A stretch of 64,000 nt of DNA from Capronia americana (GCA_016110215.1 JADWQD010000003.1:2046001-2110000), one strand, 5' to 3'; shown: positions 1 to 12,602, numbered from the stretch's first letter. The notes: generated by a model not told the origin, from the letters alone. Made by a program: numbers and translations.

Positions 1-806
1 GAAAGCCGCAGCTGGAGTGGCGTGTAGAGGTTCAATGCCTGGGACAACATTGTAGGGATTTGGCTTCGGCTTCCGGTCTATCGAACGGATGCCCATGCAT
101 CTTTTCTGAGGGACGTTGATTGATTTCCGGATCAGGGAGCGAGGGAGGAGGAATGACGGAGGCAGGGGGGTAGCGGCGAGCCTAGATGCCGTCGGTGGCA
201 TGCTGACGGAGGCGCAGGAACGGGAGGAGAAGCCAGGTTAGACAGTGTCGTTCTTCTGAATGTCGAAAACCGAAGCTCGAACTGAAGTGCAAGTCAATTC
301 CTCAAAATTACTGGCTGTTGTTTCGGCCAATCACAGGATCTGTACTGACCCACACTAACTCCTACTCTTTCCACTACTTCGCTTGCACCCTTTGCGCTAC
401 TCCCATCGTCACCAACAAATGAACTGTGCCGATGCCAGTTTTGAATAGCTTGTATGGTTCAGGTTGGGTGTAGCCTCCCAAAGCTTACACAATGGCATCG
501 GACATGGCTCTTCCGACCTCGTGTTTTGGGCCCTGCGCCGAACGACGCACCCCAGCAACAAGTTGCGGGGTCGAGCTTTCGTTTCCTCATCCATGGTTTT
601 GATTGAGTCTTGGTGAGCCCAGGTGATGTTACCCCTCCCAATTCGTCGAGCCGCGAAGCACGAGAGGGACAGAATGACTTCAAAGAGGGGCCGCCGTCCT
701 TGGGTGTGCTCTGAACTCCCTTCACCCTTTGCCAACCTTTCCTCTTCCAGGGCAACCGCAAGGGCATCATTTAACAACTTCGGTTCTCAGCCTGGTCAAC
801 ACCATC
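1..806. other. Leading non-coding stretch
   Basis: I see no gene here. Open frames on either strand are short and unlike proteins. The last 100 bases are probably the 5' region of the gene starting at 807. Confidence 0.5.
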
Positions 807-1421
807 ATGCAGCGACGTCCGTCCCTCGTCCCCGACCTCTTTCACATCAAGCGGACCACCGTGACGGCAGGATCTCCACCATCGATTCATACTGAGATCT
901 GTGGCACTTACACCGATCTCGACTCTGCTCAAAGTGCCGCACTCCATCGGCTTGATGACGAAGGAATCGTTCGAAATTCCCTTAGCGAGTACATGGAAAA
1001 TGACCTGATCAACCCCTCATCAGACTGGAAACATGGAGAGAACGTCGTCATTCACGCCTCAAAGGGCAACGAGATTCACGACATCGAAATTGAAACCACT
1101 CCTAACTCCTTAGGCGTACGATCGAAACCAGGCGATGGGAGAGTCACGGACAACCTGTTCTACGTTCTTCGCACGGTCCAGTCGATGGATGGGGAAACGC
1201 ATACGGAAATCAGAGGGATTCATCTGTCTCGACAATCGGCTGTCACTGCTGCCAGACATGACTTGGTAAGTGGTGAACGCAAGCAAGACTGGTACAGCGA
1301 CTTCAAGGAAGAAGTGGGGGTCGGGCACCGAGAAGAGGACTTTGAAGGACAGCAACTTGTGGTGACTGCAACAGGACAGGATGGGAAGAAGTACATCGTC
1401 ACTGTCGTCCATGAAAGTTGA
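807..1421 (+). CDS. Small hypothetical protein with two related half-domains
   Basis: The frame is uninterrupted, 204 residues from the first ATG at 807; the frame runs further upstream only through non-ATG codons. I do not recognise the family. The protein contains two similar segments about 100 residues apart, each starting with an HTEI(C/R)G motif and followed by an alanine-rich SA-x-x-AA stretch (about residues 27-53 and 131-157), so it looks like a duplicated domain. It is acidic and polar, with no signal peptide and no membrane segment. It is the only clearly intact gene in the first 12 kb and stands directly before a long run of broken genes. Function unknown. An intron before 807 adding N-terminal residues cannot be excluded. 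Confidence 0.6.
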   Translation: MQRRPSLVPDLFHIKRTTVTAGSPPSIHTEICGTYTDLDSAQSAALHRLDDEGIVRNSLSEYMENDLINPSSDWKHGENVVIHASKGNEIHDIEIETTPNSLGVRSKPGDGRVTDNLFYVLRTVQSMDGETHTEIRGIHLSRQSAVTAARHDLVSGERKQDWYSDFKEEVGVGHREEDFEGQQLVVTATGQDGKKYIVTVVHES

Positions 1422-2282
1422 AGTGCCGAAGGCGGGAATTGTGGCGAGGGTCACTGAAAGGGGCACTGAAAGGGGATGACTCTTCGATATATCTCGTGGA
1501 TTTCCAGAATGATTCAGCAGGTAATGTATCTGTCCTATCATTGGATTCTGTCACTTTCCAATTCCCTTCCCTCTGTGAAGAACTTCGCTGCCTCCGTGGG
1601 ATTCTCCGACGTGACTCGGCAAGTGGACCATCCTTGTGACGGAAGGGCTAAGGCCTGAGTCACACACGGTAGGCTACCAGTTAAGCAGCATTTCGTATGA
1701 TTCTTCGGGGCGCCTCTCTGGACTACAAATACATCCCTTGCCCTCCGGCTTGTCTGTCTTCTCAGGCTCGTTCCTCATCCCGTCTTTGATCAGGTTTTCT
1801 ATATATATCCTATCACACCATTCCAGGATGTCCTGATACACGCTTCTCTTCCATGGATCTCGTCGCCATGGAGCTCAATCATCAGATCGTGTGACCTACC
1901 CTTTTGTAACCACTGGTGGTCGCTTGCGGGCTGGCCGCGTGTTGTCTGGCAGTTCTTCTGGTGGTTCGGTTGTTCCCCTTCTAGGGTTGATCTTGGATGC
2001 TTTGCGTGCCTCGGTCGACACCATTTGGTTTCAGCGTCCAGGCAGGGCATCAACAGCGGCTCATGCAAGGTCGTCAGCTCTTTGATCGTTGCTCGATGAT
2101 GAATCCGGGGATGAAATCAAATGCTCGTTTGTGATCGGCAACCAAGCTTACAACTGCACATGGCAGGGCGATCAAACAGACACGTCGGACGCAACTCGAT
2201 TCAATACTCATTCGGCAATGTACACATGGGTAGAGGAGTATCGAATGATTCACAGGGGTAGCTGGCAATCAATGCACGAGCG
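1422..2282. other. Non-coding stretch, no gene recognised
   Basis: Only short open frames are seen in all six frames, with no motif I can name. From about 2283 the + strand begins to show protein-like but shifted frames that probably belong to the helicase remnant that follows. Confidence 0.4.
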
Positions 2283-2750
2283 GTGACGAGGCTCGCTTCG
2301 AAGTTTGTCACAAACCCGAGAGTCTCATACATCTCGAGCTTCCAGTCCACGGAAAAAGTGGGGATTACAAGTGAGAATGCATATCGCCTCGCTTCGATCC
2401 GTGGCGTCGGGAAGCAAGCATTTCGACCTTTTACGGGCCTTTGTCGACCTACAATCCTCCAGTACAGGTTCTGCTTCCCATCCTTCGCGGCAATATCAAT
2501 CTCTGCCACGTGGGTATCCTTGGTGGGGACTTACTGTTCAACTCATACCGAGCCCTCCGTTCCGAGAGACTGCGTCGTGCAGAAGACGCGACCTCTTGCT
2601 GTTACAGACTTCAACGATTGGCACTGAAATAGCTCGCGCGCTCAATCGGCGAAACCTATCATTCGACTCTACTCAAACACATCAGAGAAAGTTATTCGCA
2701 CCCGTCATCTCCGAGCGGAACTTGGTCAAGATCCCAACAGCCGTCCGGAA

Positions 2751-3125
2751 GTGGAAACCGTCGAGATGGAAGAGTTGAGCAACCTTGACGCAAGCGTCCG
2801 CCACCTCTTTGATGGTACTCGAAGCCATAAATACGACAATGTCTACGACTCCCGTGTGCAAGAGAGACATTGGCTTCTCGCTTGGTCAGGCACTGCTTAC
2901 CAAAACCGGTATCGTTCGCGATCCAGCCTACACTCCCGAAAACGCTGAAGACTTCCACGAAGACTTCCGCAGACGATTCCGTCAGTATCACGGCAAACAG
3001 GAGATGAACAAGGGCCAACGCAAGGAGCATGCGGCACAGGAGAAAACCATCCTCAAGAACATTCTCACAAACGCGGCAGTGGTTGTTTGCACTGTGTACT
3101 CTGCTGGTGATGATCGCCTTTTCCC
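2751..3125 (+). pseudogene. Remnant of a superfamily-1 (Dna2/NAM7-type) helicase, core part
   Basis: In two shifted frames the + strand reads like the region between the two RecA-like halves of fungal SF1 helicases. A basic Q/K-rich segment leads into AAVVVCTVYSAGDDRL (3076-3123), which resembles the step where Dna2/NAM7-like helicases read A-x-V-V-x-C-T-x-x-x-A-G. No Walker A motif is readable upstream, and the frame changes near 2850. The frame then runs without a stop straight into the SET fragment at about 3190, which is not an arrangement I know from intact genes. The matching C-terminal motifs of an SF1 helicase lie far away at 17.6-18.2 kb. I infer a decayed and rearranged gene; the family call is by motif only. 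Confidence 0.5.
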
Positions 3126-3189
3126 GCCAATTGGAGGGCAGACGGCCCGAATCTATCAGAACCCCTCTACAAGAACCCGGAAGCTACAG

Positions 3190-3475
3190 AGAGCCGGTTC
3201 TGTGGCCGGCGAGGAGATCACCGTAGACTACGGTGAACACTTCTTTGGTCCAGATCGAGAAGAATGTCTATGCGGAACATGCAAGAGTCTGGCTCAAGGT
3301 AGTTAGGATCCTCCTTCATGGCCTCGCATGTGGAACACCACAGAAGAGGACAGGGCGAGAAATGCACACCAGGTGCCATATTGCAATTGTGGATATCAGG
3401 GGATCGAGAGATCTGCGGCAGGAGAGCTCTGCACCTTCTGTCTCCGCCATAAGAGGATGTGCAGAGTGGACTGAC
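3190..3475 (+). pseudogene. C-terminal part of a SET domain with post-SET cysteines
   Basis: The frame shows GEEITVDYGEHFFG (3208-3249) followed by CLCGTC (3265-3282). This is the classical end of a SET methyltransferase domain (G-E-E-I-T-x-x-Y-G) plus a post-SET C-x-C-x-x-C, closest in flavour to SET9/Suv4-20 H4K20 methyltransferases. A stop follows at 3304. In another frame a cysteine-rich stretch (about 3350-3470) could be the zinc finger that often follows in fungal proteins of this sort. The N-terminal half of a similar SET domain is not upstream but at 10.7-11.1 kb. It cannot make an active enzyme as it stands. Confidence 0.6.
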
Positions 3476-4579
3476 GGATGTGAGCCACACACCGACGAGG
3501 AACTTTCGGACCCGGAGGGCGGCGAAGACGAGCTAATCTGGGCGGGAGCCTTGCTACGGTTCAAGCAGAATCAAGCAGAAGAGATGCGAAGGGCTCACGA
3601 CCGGTGGTTCCTGGGCAGTATATGTCAACGGTGAAGATGGCCTTACTCAGGAGGAACCAGCCGACGGAGGCCACGATGATGACGATGAGCAGACACACGG
3701 AAGCACCTCAGGGGTTGCATTTGAATGCGATCTGGAGCTGACCAACATCGATACTGGCAGCATCGGCTGCTTGGCGACGGTGGATCGTCCAACAAGGGCA
3801 GATGCGTGTCGACGAAGGTGTGACTGATGAATATCCGTCCGCCATACCCGGAAGCATTCCACAGCAATATGTTCACCCTGAACTAGATCCCTGGTTGAAT
3901 ATCTCCGCCTCCGAAATTGACATGGCAGTGGTCCTCCAGCCCGCGCCTCAAAAAGGGGGTCTTACCTGCAGACACATCGTCCACCCTTATGGACGCACGG
4001 AGAAAGCGTGTTCCGGGCGACAAGACCACTTAATATCACCCGGAGACTTCACCTTGAAGTGCCCGATCGCAATCGCTTCGAATGCTACCAGCAACCGAAC
4101 AGCTCAACGCTACGATTGTGGCATCTTGACCATCGTGAATGGCAAAGTCCCAAAAACCACAGCGCATCCGGCAAGGAACTCTTTAACGAAATCCGGAGCA
4201 AGTCGAACGACTTTATCCCTGGCATCCGGGTCAAGGAGCCCAAAACCAACCTTAGTACGCGTGCGACTACCATGAGAAAACGACGCTCGCCGGCGAGTAT
4301 CTCGGCCTCCTCCAGGCATTTCCCGCCCCGCCTCCCCATCAAAATTCCCGCGGGCCCCCCCCCCCCCCCCGAGGCCAACGCCGCTTCCTGTGATATAAAG
4401 AAGAGGTTGAGTACCATGATTTCTCGGCCGGGCGACTGAATGCCAGGGTGAGACCACGGTCGCAGTGCCACGCGAGATGCTTGACCTCCTCCGCGCGGAG
4501 ACTCACCCCCCCACCTTCTCCGCCTGAACCCCATCTCCGTTGCATTTGACTAATTGCCCTCGACATGAACAGCGTCCTG
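3476..4579 (+). pseudogene. Shifted protein-like frames between SET and SNF2 remnants
   Basis: Several + strand frames of 100-150 codons read like parts of a protein but are broken every few hundred bases. One begins with an acidic stretch (about 3493-3540); another has a basic segment before 4310. I cannot assign a family. A run of 16 cytosines (4355-4370) breaks the frame here. The stretch may be the original N-terminal region of the SNF2 gene that follows, or linker sequence of the SET gene before it. Confidence 0.3.
4355..4370. repeat. C16 homopolymer
   Basis: Sixteen consecutive cytosines in the N-terminal part of the SNF2 remnant. Such runs are prone to slippage and to sequencing error, so the frame here should not be trusted. 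Confidence 0.9.
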
Positions 4580-7500
4580 GAAACCACATAGCCCGCTGGA
4601 GTATTTTGCGACTCAAGCTCCCACAGACGAAGCAGCCCGCCTGGCCGAGCACGACATGTCGTGTCGAAGCACACTCAAGGTGGTCGGTCCACCTGATCAC
4701 GACGACGACATGATCGATCCCTCGCGCCAGCACGCGTCCGCATTCAAACACCTTGCTCGAGTGGTGATTCTGGATGAAGGCCACAAGATCAAAAACCCGT
4801 TGTCCAGATTGCACACGGCCATCAAAATGCTGTACGCGGAAGTGGTCTGGGTCTAGTCCGCCACCCCCGCCATCAATCGCCCCGCTGACATCGTTGGGTA
4901 CTTGGACCTTCTCTTTCGAGACCGATTTGTGTCCGACTTGTATAACTTGGACGAGTTCACAGGCTTGCCCACTGATCCTGTCCAATTATACGCGGACGAG
5001 ACCTGGGATCTTATCCGGGAGAAGTGTCCCAAGTACCTTGCCAAGTACCAGGCCCCTCTGTATCTACTGGATCCCATGCCATTTGCCCAGGTATGCAACA
5101 AGGGGCGCATGACTGGGAAGGTCGCGTCCCAGATCTTGTGCCCACTTCTCAAGTGGATCCAAATAAAGGTCGGTATGGCTTCCCGTGTCGACGTCGGCCA
5201 GGGACGGACGATCATCCCTAGCGACTATGTCCCTCGCTATAACATCGTCACCGTGGATCTTCGCTTCGATCGCATCGAACAAGTGGAATATAACGCCATT
5301 TGGAACGATCTTCACGGTCAGTTGTTTGGTGCCGGGGCCCCCATAAACTGCTTAAACCTGGCCGCTCATATGGACGCGGAAGAACCCGAACTCGCCGGAG
5401 TCGAACTCGAGATGAGTGGTTACGAACAATCTCAGTATGACAAAATTTGGGCTTCATTTTCGCAGTTCCCTGGCCGAGGCGGCGGCGCCACGTCAGTTGA
5501 AGGTAAGAAGCCCGCCGTCGAGTCTGCCGGCAAACGCGACATGGCTGTCCACCGCCTCTTGAGTCCAGGCTCGTTCGATATTCGCCTCATTTCTTTGATT
5601 GCCGACAAACGCACACACGGAGCGGTGCAGGCCCAAGAGTGGGCCGACACGACCCACGACCATGGATTTTCCGAGTACTTTTACTCGACTCGCCCAACCC
5701 CGACTGTACCGAATTACGTCGACCGGATTGGAGTCTGCAGAAGACCTGTCGATCCGACTCCTGTGCCTTCACCTCAACGGCCTGTCGCTCCAACTCCTGT
5801 GCGTCCATGGCAAGGCACGTTAGCAGTAGGGTACCTCAAATTCGGGAAGGAAAAGATGATCGATGCTCTAACCTTGATTGCACGGAACCTTCCTTGGAAC
5901 TACCCAGTCTCTTACGTCTATATGGCTGAGCGAGGAATCAAACTGCATCTCGCTCTGTCAGCACTCCGAGATTGAACGCGAAGAAGCCGAGAATCTCGGA
6001 GACGTTCTACGGTATTGAAGTTGGTCAGCAAATTGCAGACTGGGGAATGCGCATTGCAAGCCCAACAGGCGTTCCTTTCTTGCCTGGATCGGTCCCAAGT
6101 AACCCAACTGAGAATGCACCGACGGCGAGGCAGAATCCAATACCGAACCCGTCTGAACCCGTCCAATTTGCATGGTCAATGGTCCAAAAGTACGTTGAGC
6201 AAACTAATTGCGGCAAAGACGAGCCGCTCTGCAGTGATCACGGATTCGCGGAGTACTTTCGTGCGATCTGTCTCGACCACAAAGCACCGCCATACACCGA
6301 GCGGTTACAATCGGCCGAGTACCAAGCCTCATGCTCCCCTAAACTCCGGTACGTGTGCGGTATATTCGACAGTTGCTTTTTCGACGACAAGGACAAGGCA
6401 CAGGAGGTCATCCTGTTTGTGATGTGGCCTATCGAGCAACATTCCGCCGGTATGTTCCTGCATTCCCTCGGCGTCTCCTTTCTCTATCTGTGGCCTGATA
6501 TGGCCCCGGCCGTTCGCAGTCGCACAATTATAAACTTCCAGGATGCCGACCATCCCAGCCAAGTTTTGATCTATTCCATGAAGAGTTCCGCGTATGGCCT
6601 GAATCTCCAGAAGTGCGTCTGCATGCTAGTCATGTCTCTACCGGAAAACGTCCACCAACTCATGCAAAGGTTGGGCGGATCCACCGCTTTGGGCAGACCG
6701 AAGAGCAACGCATTTGGGTAGTCACTCGCAACGAATCCTACGACAACAGATTGCAGCACAACAACTTCGGCGTTCCGACAGGACCGCTGGTACATGCGCC
6801 AGGAGGCTACGCCATGAAGACGCAGTTGAAAACTTAGTTCTGCTGTCAGTCGCTAGTCTGCCTCTTCACATCTCTTCTGGTATACAACTTTTTGACTGGT
6901 AACCACGTCGGTGAACCAGAGCTCGACCTTTCGCAGATCAGACGAGCCATTGCCACCGTTCGGCCATGGCAAGGAGGCCCTGCCTCAGAGAGCTCTCGAG
7001 CCTGCCGACCATCGCAGATGCACACGGTGCTAAGAGGCGACTCGTCCATCTACCGAGCGTCGTCGTCCACACCCCCCCAAACGGCTCACACCACACCAGG
7101 AAGGCATCCAAGCCTCTCGACTCCAGAAATACACCGACGCTGTCCAATTGGCAGATAGGTACATCGCAGAGGCCGAGGCCGAACGTCCGATCCCCCGTGC
7201 GAAAATCGCGAACCTGAAAGTCAATCGCGACCGCTTCCAGCTCGAGTTGGAAGAGACCGAGGTCGGTGACGCCTTGTCAGTTACGAGCGACAGCGACACG
7301 TACAATCCCAATTACCTCAATCGGTCTCGGCAAAACGCCAAACAGAAGGCCGCACTGGCTAGGCGCGAGAAACAGAAGCTGACAGCCAAAGATCCTCCGC
7401 CCCCTAAGCCTAAGGTTCCCCGGCGCAAAGGCACTAAGCCCCTCCAACCCACCGATGCCGCGCGAGCCAAAGCGACCAAGTCATCCGCCGCGACCAAGTC

Positions 7501-7603
7501 AAAGCTGAGTGATGACATGATCGTTGACTCTGACACGGACGACGCAGATGGCAACGGCGAGTCCGGTCAGGCCTCGATGCCCGATGACGAGCCGAGCTGG
7601 TAA
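4580..7603 (+). pseudogene. SNF2-family helicase, nearly complete but inactivated
   Basis: SNF2 (DEAH-box, superfamily-2) motifs appear in order. Motif II is VVILDEGHKIKN (about 4761-4796), motif III SATPAIN (4858-4878), motif V near 6583-6610 (SSAYGLNLQ), and motif VI RIHRFGQTEEQR (about 6680-6715). A charged tail rich in K, D, P and S follows (7148-7600) and ends at a clean TAA. Lesions I see are a TAG at 4855-4857 immediately before motif III, a TGA at 5973-5975 between the lobes, and a frameshift near 6680 just before motif VI. Further frame changes occur around 6840-7150, some of which could be introns. Walker A is not readable. This is a chromatin-remodeller-type ATPase gene killed fairly recently, since long stretches remain protein-like. 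Confidence 0.75.
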
Positions 7604-10600
7604 AAACCATGATCATCCAGAGCGTTGATTATCTTGAGCGGCATTTAGCCTCTCCTCGTCCGACTGGGCGCAAGGAGCTCTGGTAACAGTGCGGCCGCGA
7701 GAATTGTGGTTCAGGAAGCTCCAACGCAGGTGGCGATGCCGCTAAGGCCAATACAGAGACATACATGTCTATATATATGCTCCCGCCATCCGAGGACAGC
7801 TCACCTACGCGAACTTGTTCCACTACGGTTTTCAATCGTCCAAGATGTCAAGGACGCGATGTTGAAAACGCGAGCAATATCGAGTATGAGTGCGGTCGGA
7901 GACGGGAGACACCAATCCCCGACAGTATTGACCATGGAACAAGGGAAAGAGATACTATTGTACATGGCAGCAAATGGATTGATTCTGCATGAGGAGTCGG
8001 AGGACCTACGGCACTCTTCCGGCGGTGACTCCCACATTGACCAGGAGTGGTGGTCGACATCTCCTGCCGTGTAAACGGTGGGTTTGGTGGTTGTTGTGCT
8101 CTGGTATTAACCTGCCAGCCTTATTGTGGGAATGTCACATTCTCTCCGAATACTATTCGTTTGTTTCAATTAATGAGACAGCACGTTACGAGGTTTGGTA
8201 AGACTTTGGACAGCTACGTCGAAGCCATGGTTGATACCAAGTGACTCTTGAGGTATCTATTGCTGCTGTCAACTGGGACGTTCTACCTGAAGTCGAGCGC
8301 TTCTTGAGCAACGTACAGGAAACATACCGGCAAGTAGGCGAGTGGCGCGATGCCCTGGCCGAGAGAGTCTACGAGCTTACGAAGCACCACAAGCTCGTCC
8401 AGACGCAATTTCACAGATTCAAAGACTTGGATAAGGCACTGTTCAGCACTCTGTGTGCCATTGAGAGAGATCTCTGATGAGACGGAGAACGGTACCACTG
8501 CGCCAGAACGCTGTAATCTCACGGGTACACCTTGGGAATTGGCGGGTGGCATAGTGAGCTGGGCCCATATCCTACGCCAGCCGTCGCCGCCGACGCTACA
8601 GACGCATGGGGATCGGTTGTCGACAACACACCAGCAGCTATCGTTGATGAAGACCCAGCTTGGCAACAAACTTCTGGCCAAAAAGGCTATTTCGACGCGA
8701 GACGATATGGAAAGAGCGGAGTAGCATTCTCAGGGGCTGGGTGAATGGCGAAGTCATTGAGACTGGGATTGCCCCTTCTGAGTCAGGCAGCATAATGACT
8801 GCTTCAATGTCATTCCAGCGTGCTCTTGGGAGGATTTGCCACTTCCGACCGACGGCCATCATTCGGTATTCCGGCGACCAGTACCTCGTCCAAGTGTGCG
8901 GGTCTTGGTCGTCGACATACAATTGCGATGGACAATGGCGTCCAAAATATGGCTCACGGAGAAGATTACTACCAGCCCGGCACCAATGTGCCTCATTACC
9001 GCATTGCAGGTGCACTTGTTCAGGATGATCCCTACTCTCGACGCCTGCATCTCGCTGGCGGCTCGGCTGGCACTCTCATCAAGTGCACTTTCAAGACTGT
9101 TGCTGGCCGGCGTCGCCGTCTTCCTCAATGAGACACCGCGAGGGTTCAGAACTCCAAAATGTCAATGGCTTGAAGATAATCCTTAGATCATGATTCCGAA
9201 ATCGAGTCAGATCATGGGACCTTCAAATTTTCGGGATCAGGGCAGCCCGTGCGTAGGCTTCGTTCAGCTCTCCCGGGAAGTCTGGGAACAATTCCCAGCG
9301 AACAGCCAGGCAGGGGAGTTCTGCAACGAAATCATCGTTCCAAAGAACTGGCGGATTCGAACTTCCATTCTTCAAAGTACCCACAAAACTTGTTGCTATG
9401 ACTTTTCTTGGTACAAATTCCGGCGCCATATGTGTGGGCGAGCAAACCAACTGTCAAATGCACTAACAATCACAATTACAAGGCCGTGGACACACCCGAA
9501 GCACGCCGGTATGGAATCTGGCGGAAGTCTAGGACTCCACCAAACCGCACCATCGCACATTGTTCACGCAGTCTCTGGGCGTGGAGCGACATTCTCGCTG
9601 CGGATCAAGCGTCCTGGGTATAATTAAGCGCAAGCTGAGTTTCTTGCAAAAGGACCCAGAATGGTCTTCTGAAAAGGCAAAGCTTGGTCATTGCAGAGGC
9701 GAAACAGGAATACTTGAAGAAGCACAACAGCAAACTGGCGCTGATACTCCGCCCGTTATACCTGAAGTCACTGGCGTGGCTGGTGGTACTCCATCTGCTA
9801 CAGCTAGCGACACCGGCAATGTGGTACGTCTACCAAAATGGGCCAGACCCTAAAGGCGAAGAAGCAGGGAACGAGCCCGACCAGACGGCTCACGCGCAGC
9901 AAGAGGCCGTGCAAGCACAACGAGAGATGTTCATGCAGATGAGTGAAGACATGTTGCTTTTCTTCGACGTGTGATGTAGCTAACCTGCCTCGTTTTTTTC
10001 GACCCAATGCTCGTTTCTGGCGAGGAAAAAACAACATCCAAGTCCGCACCAAGTGCTGGTCATGCAACAAAGGCAACAAGGTATTTTTCGAGTCTGCCCT
10101 CAAAAAAATCGAGCGAAAGAAGGCTGACGTCGTTTTTTTCTAGGCTATCCTCACTTACGGCCAAACTCTGTCAACGGCACCGAAACCCTGGAGCTCTGTC
10201 AACTCTATGGCGCCTATTGGATCCTGCGGACCGAGTAGGGCAATAGAAAGGTTGCAAGGAAAACAAGACAACGAAATCATTGACAGATTCACCCATCAGA
10301 ATCCAAACCTTGACTGGATCGAGCCTCGTCCGCCGTCTCGCCTTGGCCAGCATGCCGCTTGCAATGGCATGCTATGCTGGTGTCCATTACCGTCTTCGGA
10401 TGCTAAAATACAGTCTTCTTCTTCCATAGCCCGATCAATCTACGCGGTGTGCCGTGGAACAGAGATCGCCACGAGGAATGCCTTATGCCGACAAACGCAC
10501 GGCGTTCTATTTACCTCGACATGAACACCCAGTCAAGACATCCTCATTTGCCTTGAGGGAGAGACCATCTGGCAGATCACCATAGCGGACAGAGAGAAGG

Positions 10601-10689
10601 CCCCTTGCAAATCGGGCGTTCGCATCCCCAATGTTTCGCCATTGTTACTGGGATGACGACGGCCACCTTGGGAAGGGCCAATAGAACAT
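7604..10689. other. Degraded stretch with unassigned short frames
   Basis: Several + strand frames look like pieces of proteins. One at 8241-8477 is a charged, probably helical segment of about 78 residues; one at 9684-9974 has a hydrophobic segment followed by Q- and M-rich sequence; others lie at 7706-8074 and 8820-9131. None connects to its neighbours through obvious splice sites, and I recognise none of them. I treat them as remains of one or more decayed genes. Confidence 0.35.
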
Positions 10690-11155
10690 CACATTGCCGT
10701 CACGGACATCCGTACGCTCAACATACCCTTTGTCAAGCTCCCGCCGGACCTGCCCCTGGGCCCCGAAGGCTAGACGACTATTTTGGAATACATCGCGCAC
10801 AAAGGAGTCGATATTAGGGGATACATCCATAGCTAAACGGAGAGCCAGAAATCCAGCGCTTGAAGGCCGGATTCTCTCCGCAAGGTGTGAGCTTCTTCGA
10901 CCTAGAGGCCGGAAGTGCCTGGCGCTCTTTCGCAAGGACTGTAAGTTTGACCTCGTGGAGACCCTTGCCTATCAGAGCGATAAGTATGAGGTGGCGGTAC
11001 GTGCTCGAAAGGTGGTGCAACCTGGAGAGACTATCCCATTCTTGCGAGGAATGCTGGTTAAGGCCGACGACGCCAGCGAGACAGAACAGCACAAGATGGG
11101 CGACGTTAGGAGTACAATCTTATCCCACCAATGGGGCGGTCCCTTTTTTCTTTAA
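10690..11155 (+). pseudogene. N-terminal part of a SET9/Suv4-20-like SET domain
   Basis: The frame around 10,940-11,080 reads FDLVETLAYQ, then EVAVRARKVVQPGETI, then a segment ending in RGMLVKADD. This fits the pattern of H4K20 methyltransferases, where a short F-D-x-V motif precedes E-A-x-x-x-A-x-x-x-x-x-x-G-E-x-I and a G-x-x-A-x-L stretch. The frame stops at 11,153, before the NHDC and GEEIT motifs that complete a SET domain. Upstream (10,690-10,860) other frames remain protein-like with stops. The missing C-terminal half resembles the fragment at 3.2 kb. Broken gene, family call by motif. Confidence 0.5.
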
Positions 11156-12550
11156 AAGAAACACATCGCAAGGAGGCACATCCGCAACTTCTAGGACCGG
11201 AGTCACAGCGGCCAGGTCCTGTCCTGTTCACTCAGAGGCTCCGGATACGGCTCCGGCCTGCACAAATCCTATCGAATGGTGGTAATGTCCATACCCGGAA
11301 AATTCTCACCAGTTGATGCAGATGATCGGACGCGTTTCTCCATCTTGCATGAGGAGAGGAACACATCATTCATGGGAACAAGGCACAATTCCTAAGAAGA
11401 CGAGTTACGTTCCGCTAAGACTTATGGGAATGATCGCCCGAGACAGCCGTTTCTGAAGTAAGAATGCTGGAGCATCTAGCGTTTTCGGAACCTAGCAGGC
11501 TCTCGTGCTAAAGCATGTTGCACGTCCACATTCCAAGGAAGGTCACTTGATTCAGCACCCTGGAACCGATTACACTATTAGCAAATTACTTCAAATCCAT
11601 TCAGTACAGACCTGCAACAAGAACATGCGGTCTCGGAGTTTCCTCGCAGGTATGGACACAATCGCAACTGAATACATTCTCCCACCGGAGTTTGATATGA
11701 TCTATATATATGGTATGACTTACTTGGGCCGCTATCACGTTGATTGCGGCCATGGCCCCTGGCAGACATTCATGCGCTTCGCGAGTGGTCCACCAGTGTA
11801 ACCACCAATACAGTGTTCTGCTCGTCCTAAGAGTCGAGTGCAGGTCACCGATAAGTTTGCAGGAGCGCACCGAGGATCGTCCTGGTCACTTGGACAGTCA
11901 TCTCGCGGGACGTCTGGAATCTCGTGATGGGCTGCACACGTCTGCGCTTGCCTTGCTTTTGGACGTGCTTTTGGAAAAGTTCGGCTTTGCTTGTCAAAGG
12001 CTCAGGACGCCATTATTCGCGGCGACTCTGGCAAATCTTCCTATCAACCAGCAAAAGTTGAACAGTGTTCTCGAACTTGTCAACTCCAGCAATGACGAAG
12101 ACTGGAGCAATGTGGTCAACGCAATGCGGCCATTCTCAACGACAACCTGGAACACGACCGCACTAATTTCAGGGTGCCAGGATGCAATTTCAATATACAG
12201 TTACGCAGCACAACGCTACCAAATCTTCTAGATATGAGAAGAAACGCGCACCCACCAGGGTCTGAAACGGTGACGATGGCCGATGGCCGACGGGTCTATC
12301 GTCTACAGCGGTAGGATAAGGGTATGTCGAATCAAACCGATCCATCAATTCTACGTCACGCCACGGGACGGGCGCCGGGTTGTGTGGTGCACTTTGGACA
12401 AGTCGCAGAACCTGGGGCGCCGAGAGAGTGTTCGGATGCTTCATACACCTCGTCACCCACTCAATCCAGTCACCAATTCTCTCCATGCATATATATATAT
12501 ATATCCAAGGGACAGCACTTCGATAAGCCTCGCGCTCGAAAGTTTGCGGC
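11156..12550. other. Degraded stretch, one unassigned frame
   Basis: A + strand frame at about 11,900-12,231 gives roughly 100 plausible residues ending in a TAG, with no known motif. An (AT)n run lies at about 12,489-12,504. Nothing else is recognised. Confidence 0.3.
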
Positions 12551-12602
12551 ATGAAAGCTCGGTTTGTATTTATGCACGTGAGCGCCGGGACAGCATCGAT
12601 GA

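Noticed and set aside
11248..11255. CGGCTCCG in the graveyard as an operator
   Set aside because: No gene start nearby; one such copy is expected by chance. The copies at 27,445 and 46,468 are inside coding exons and were likewise set aside.
12489..12504. (AT)n run as a promoter or origin
   Set aside because: A short microsatellite; nothing around it supports a function.
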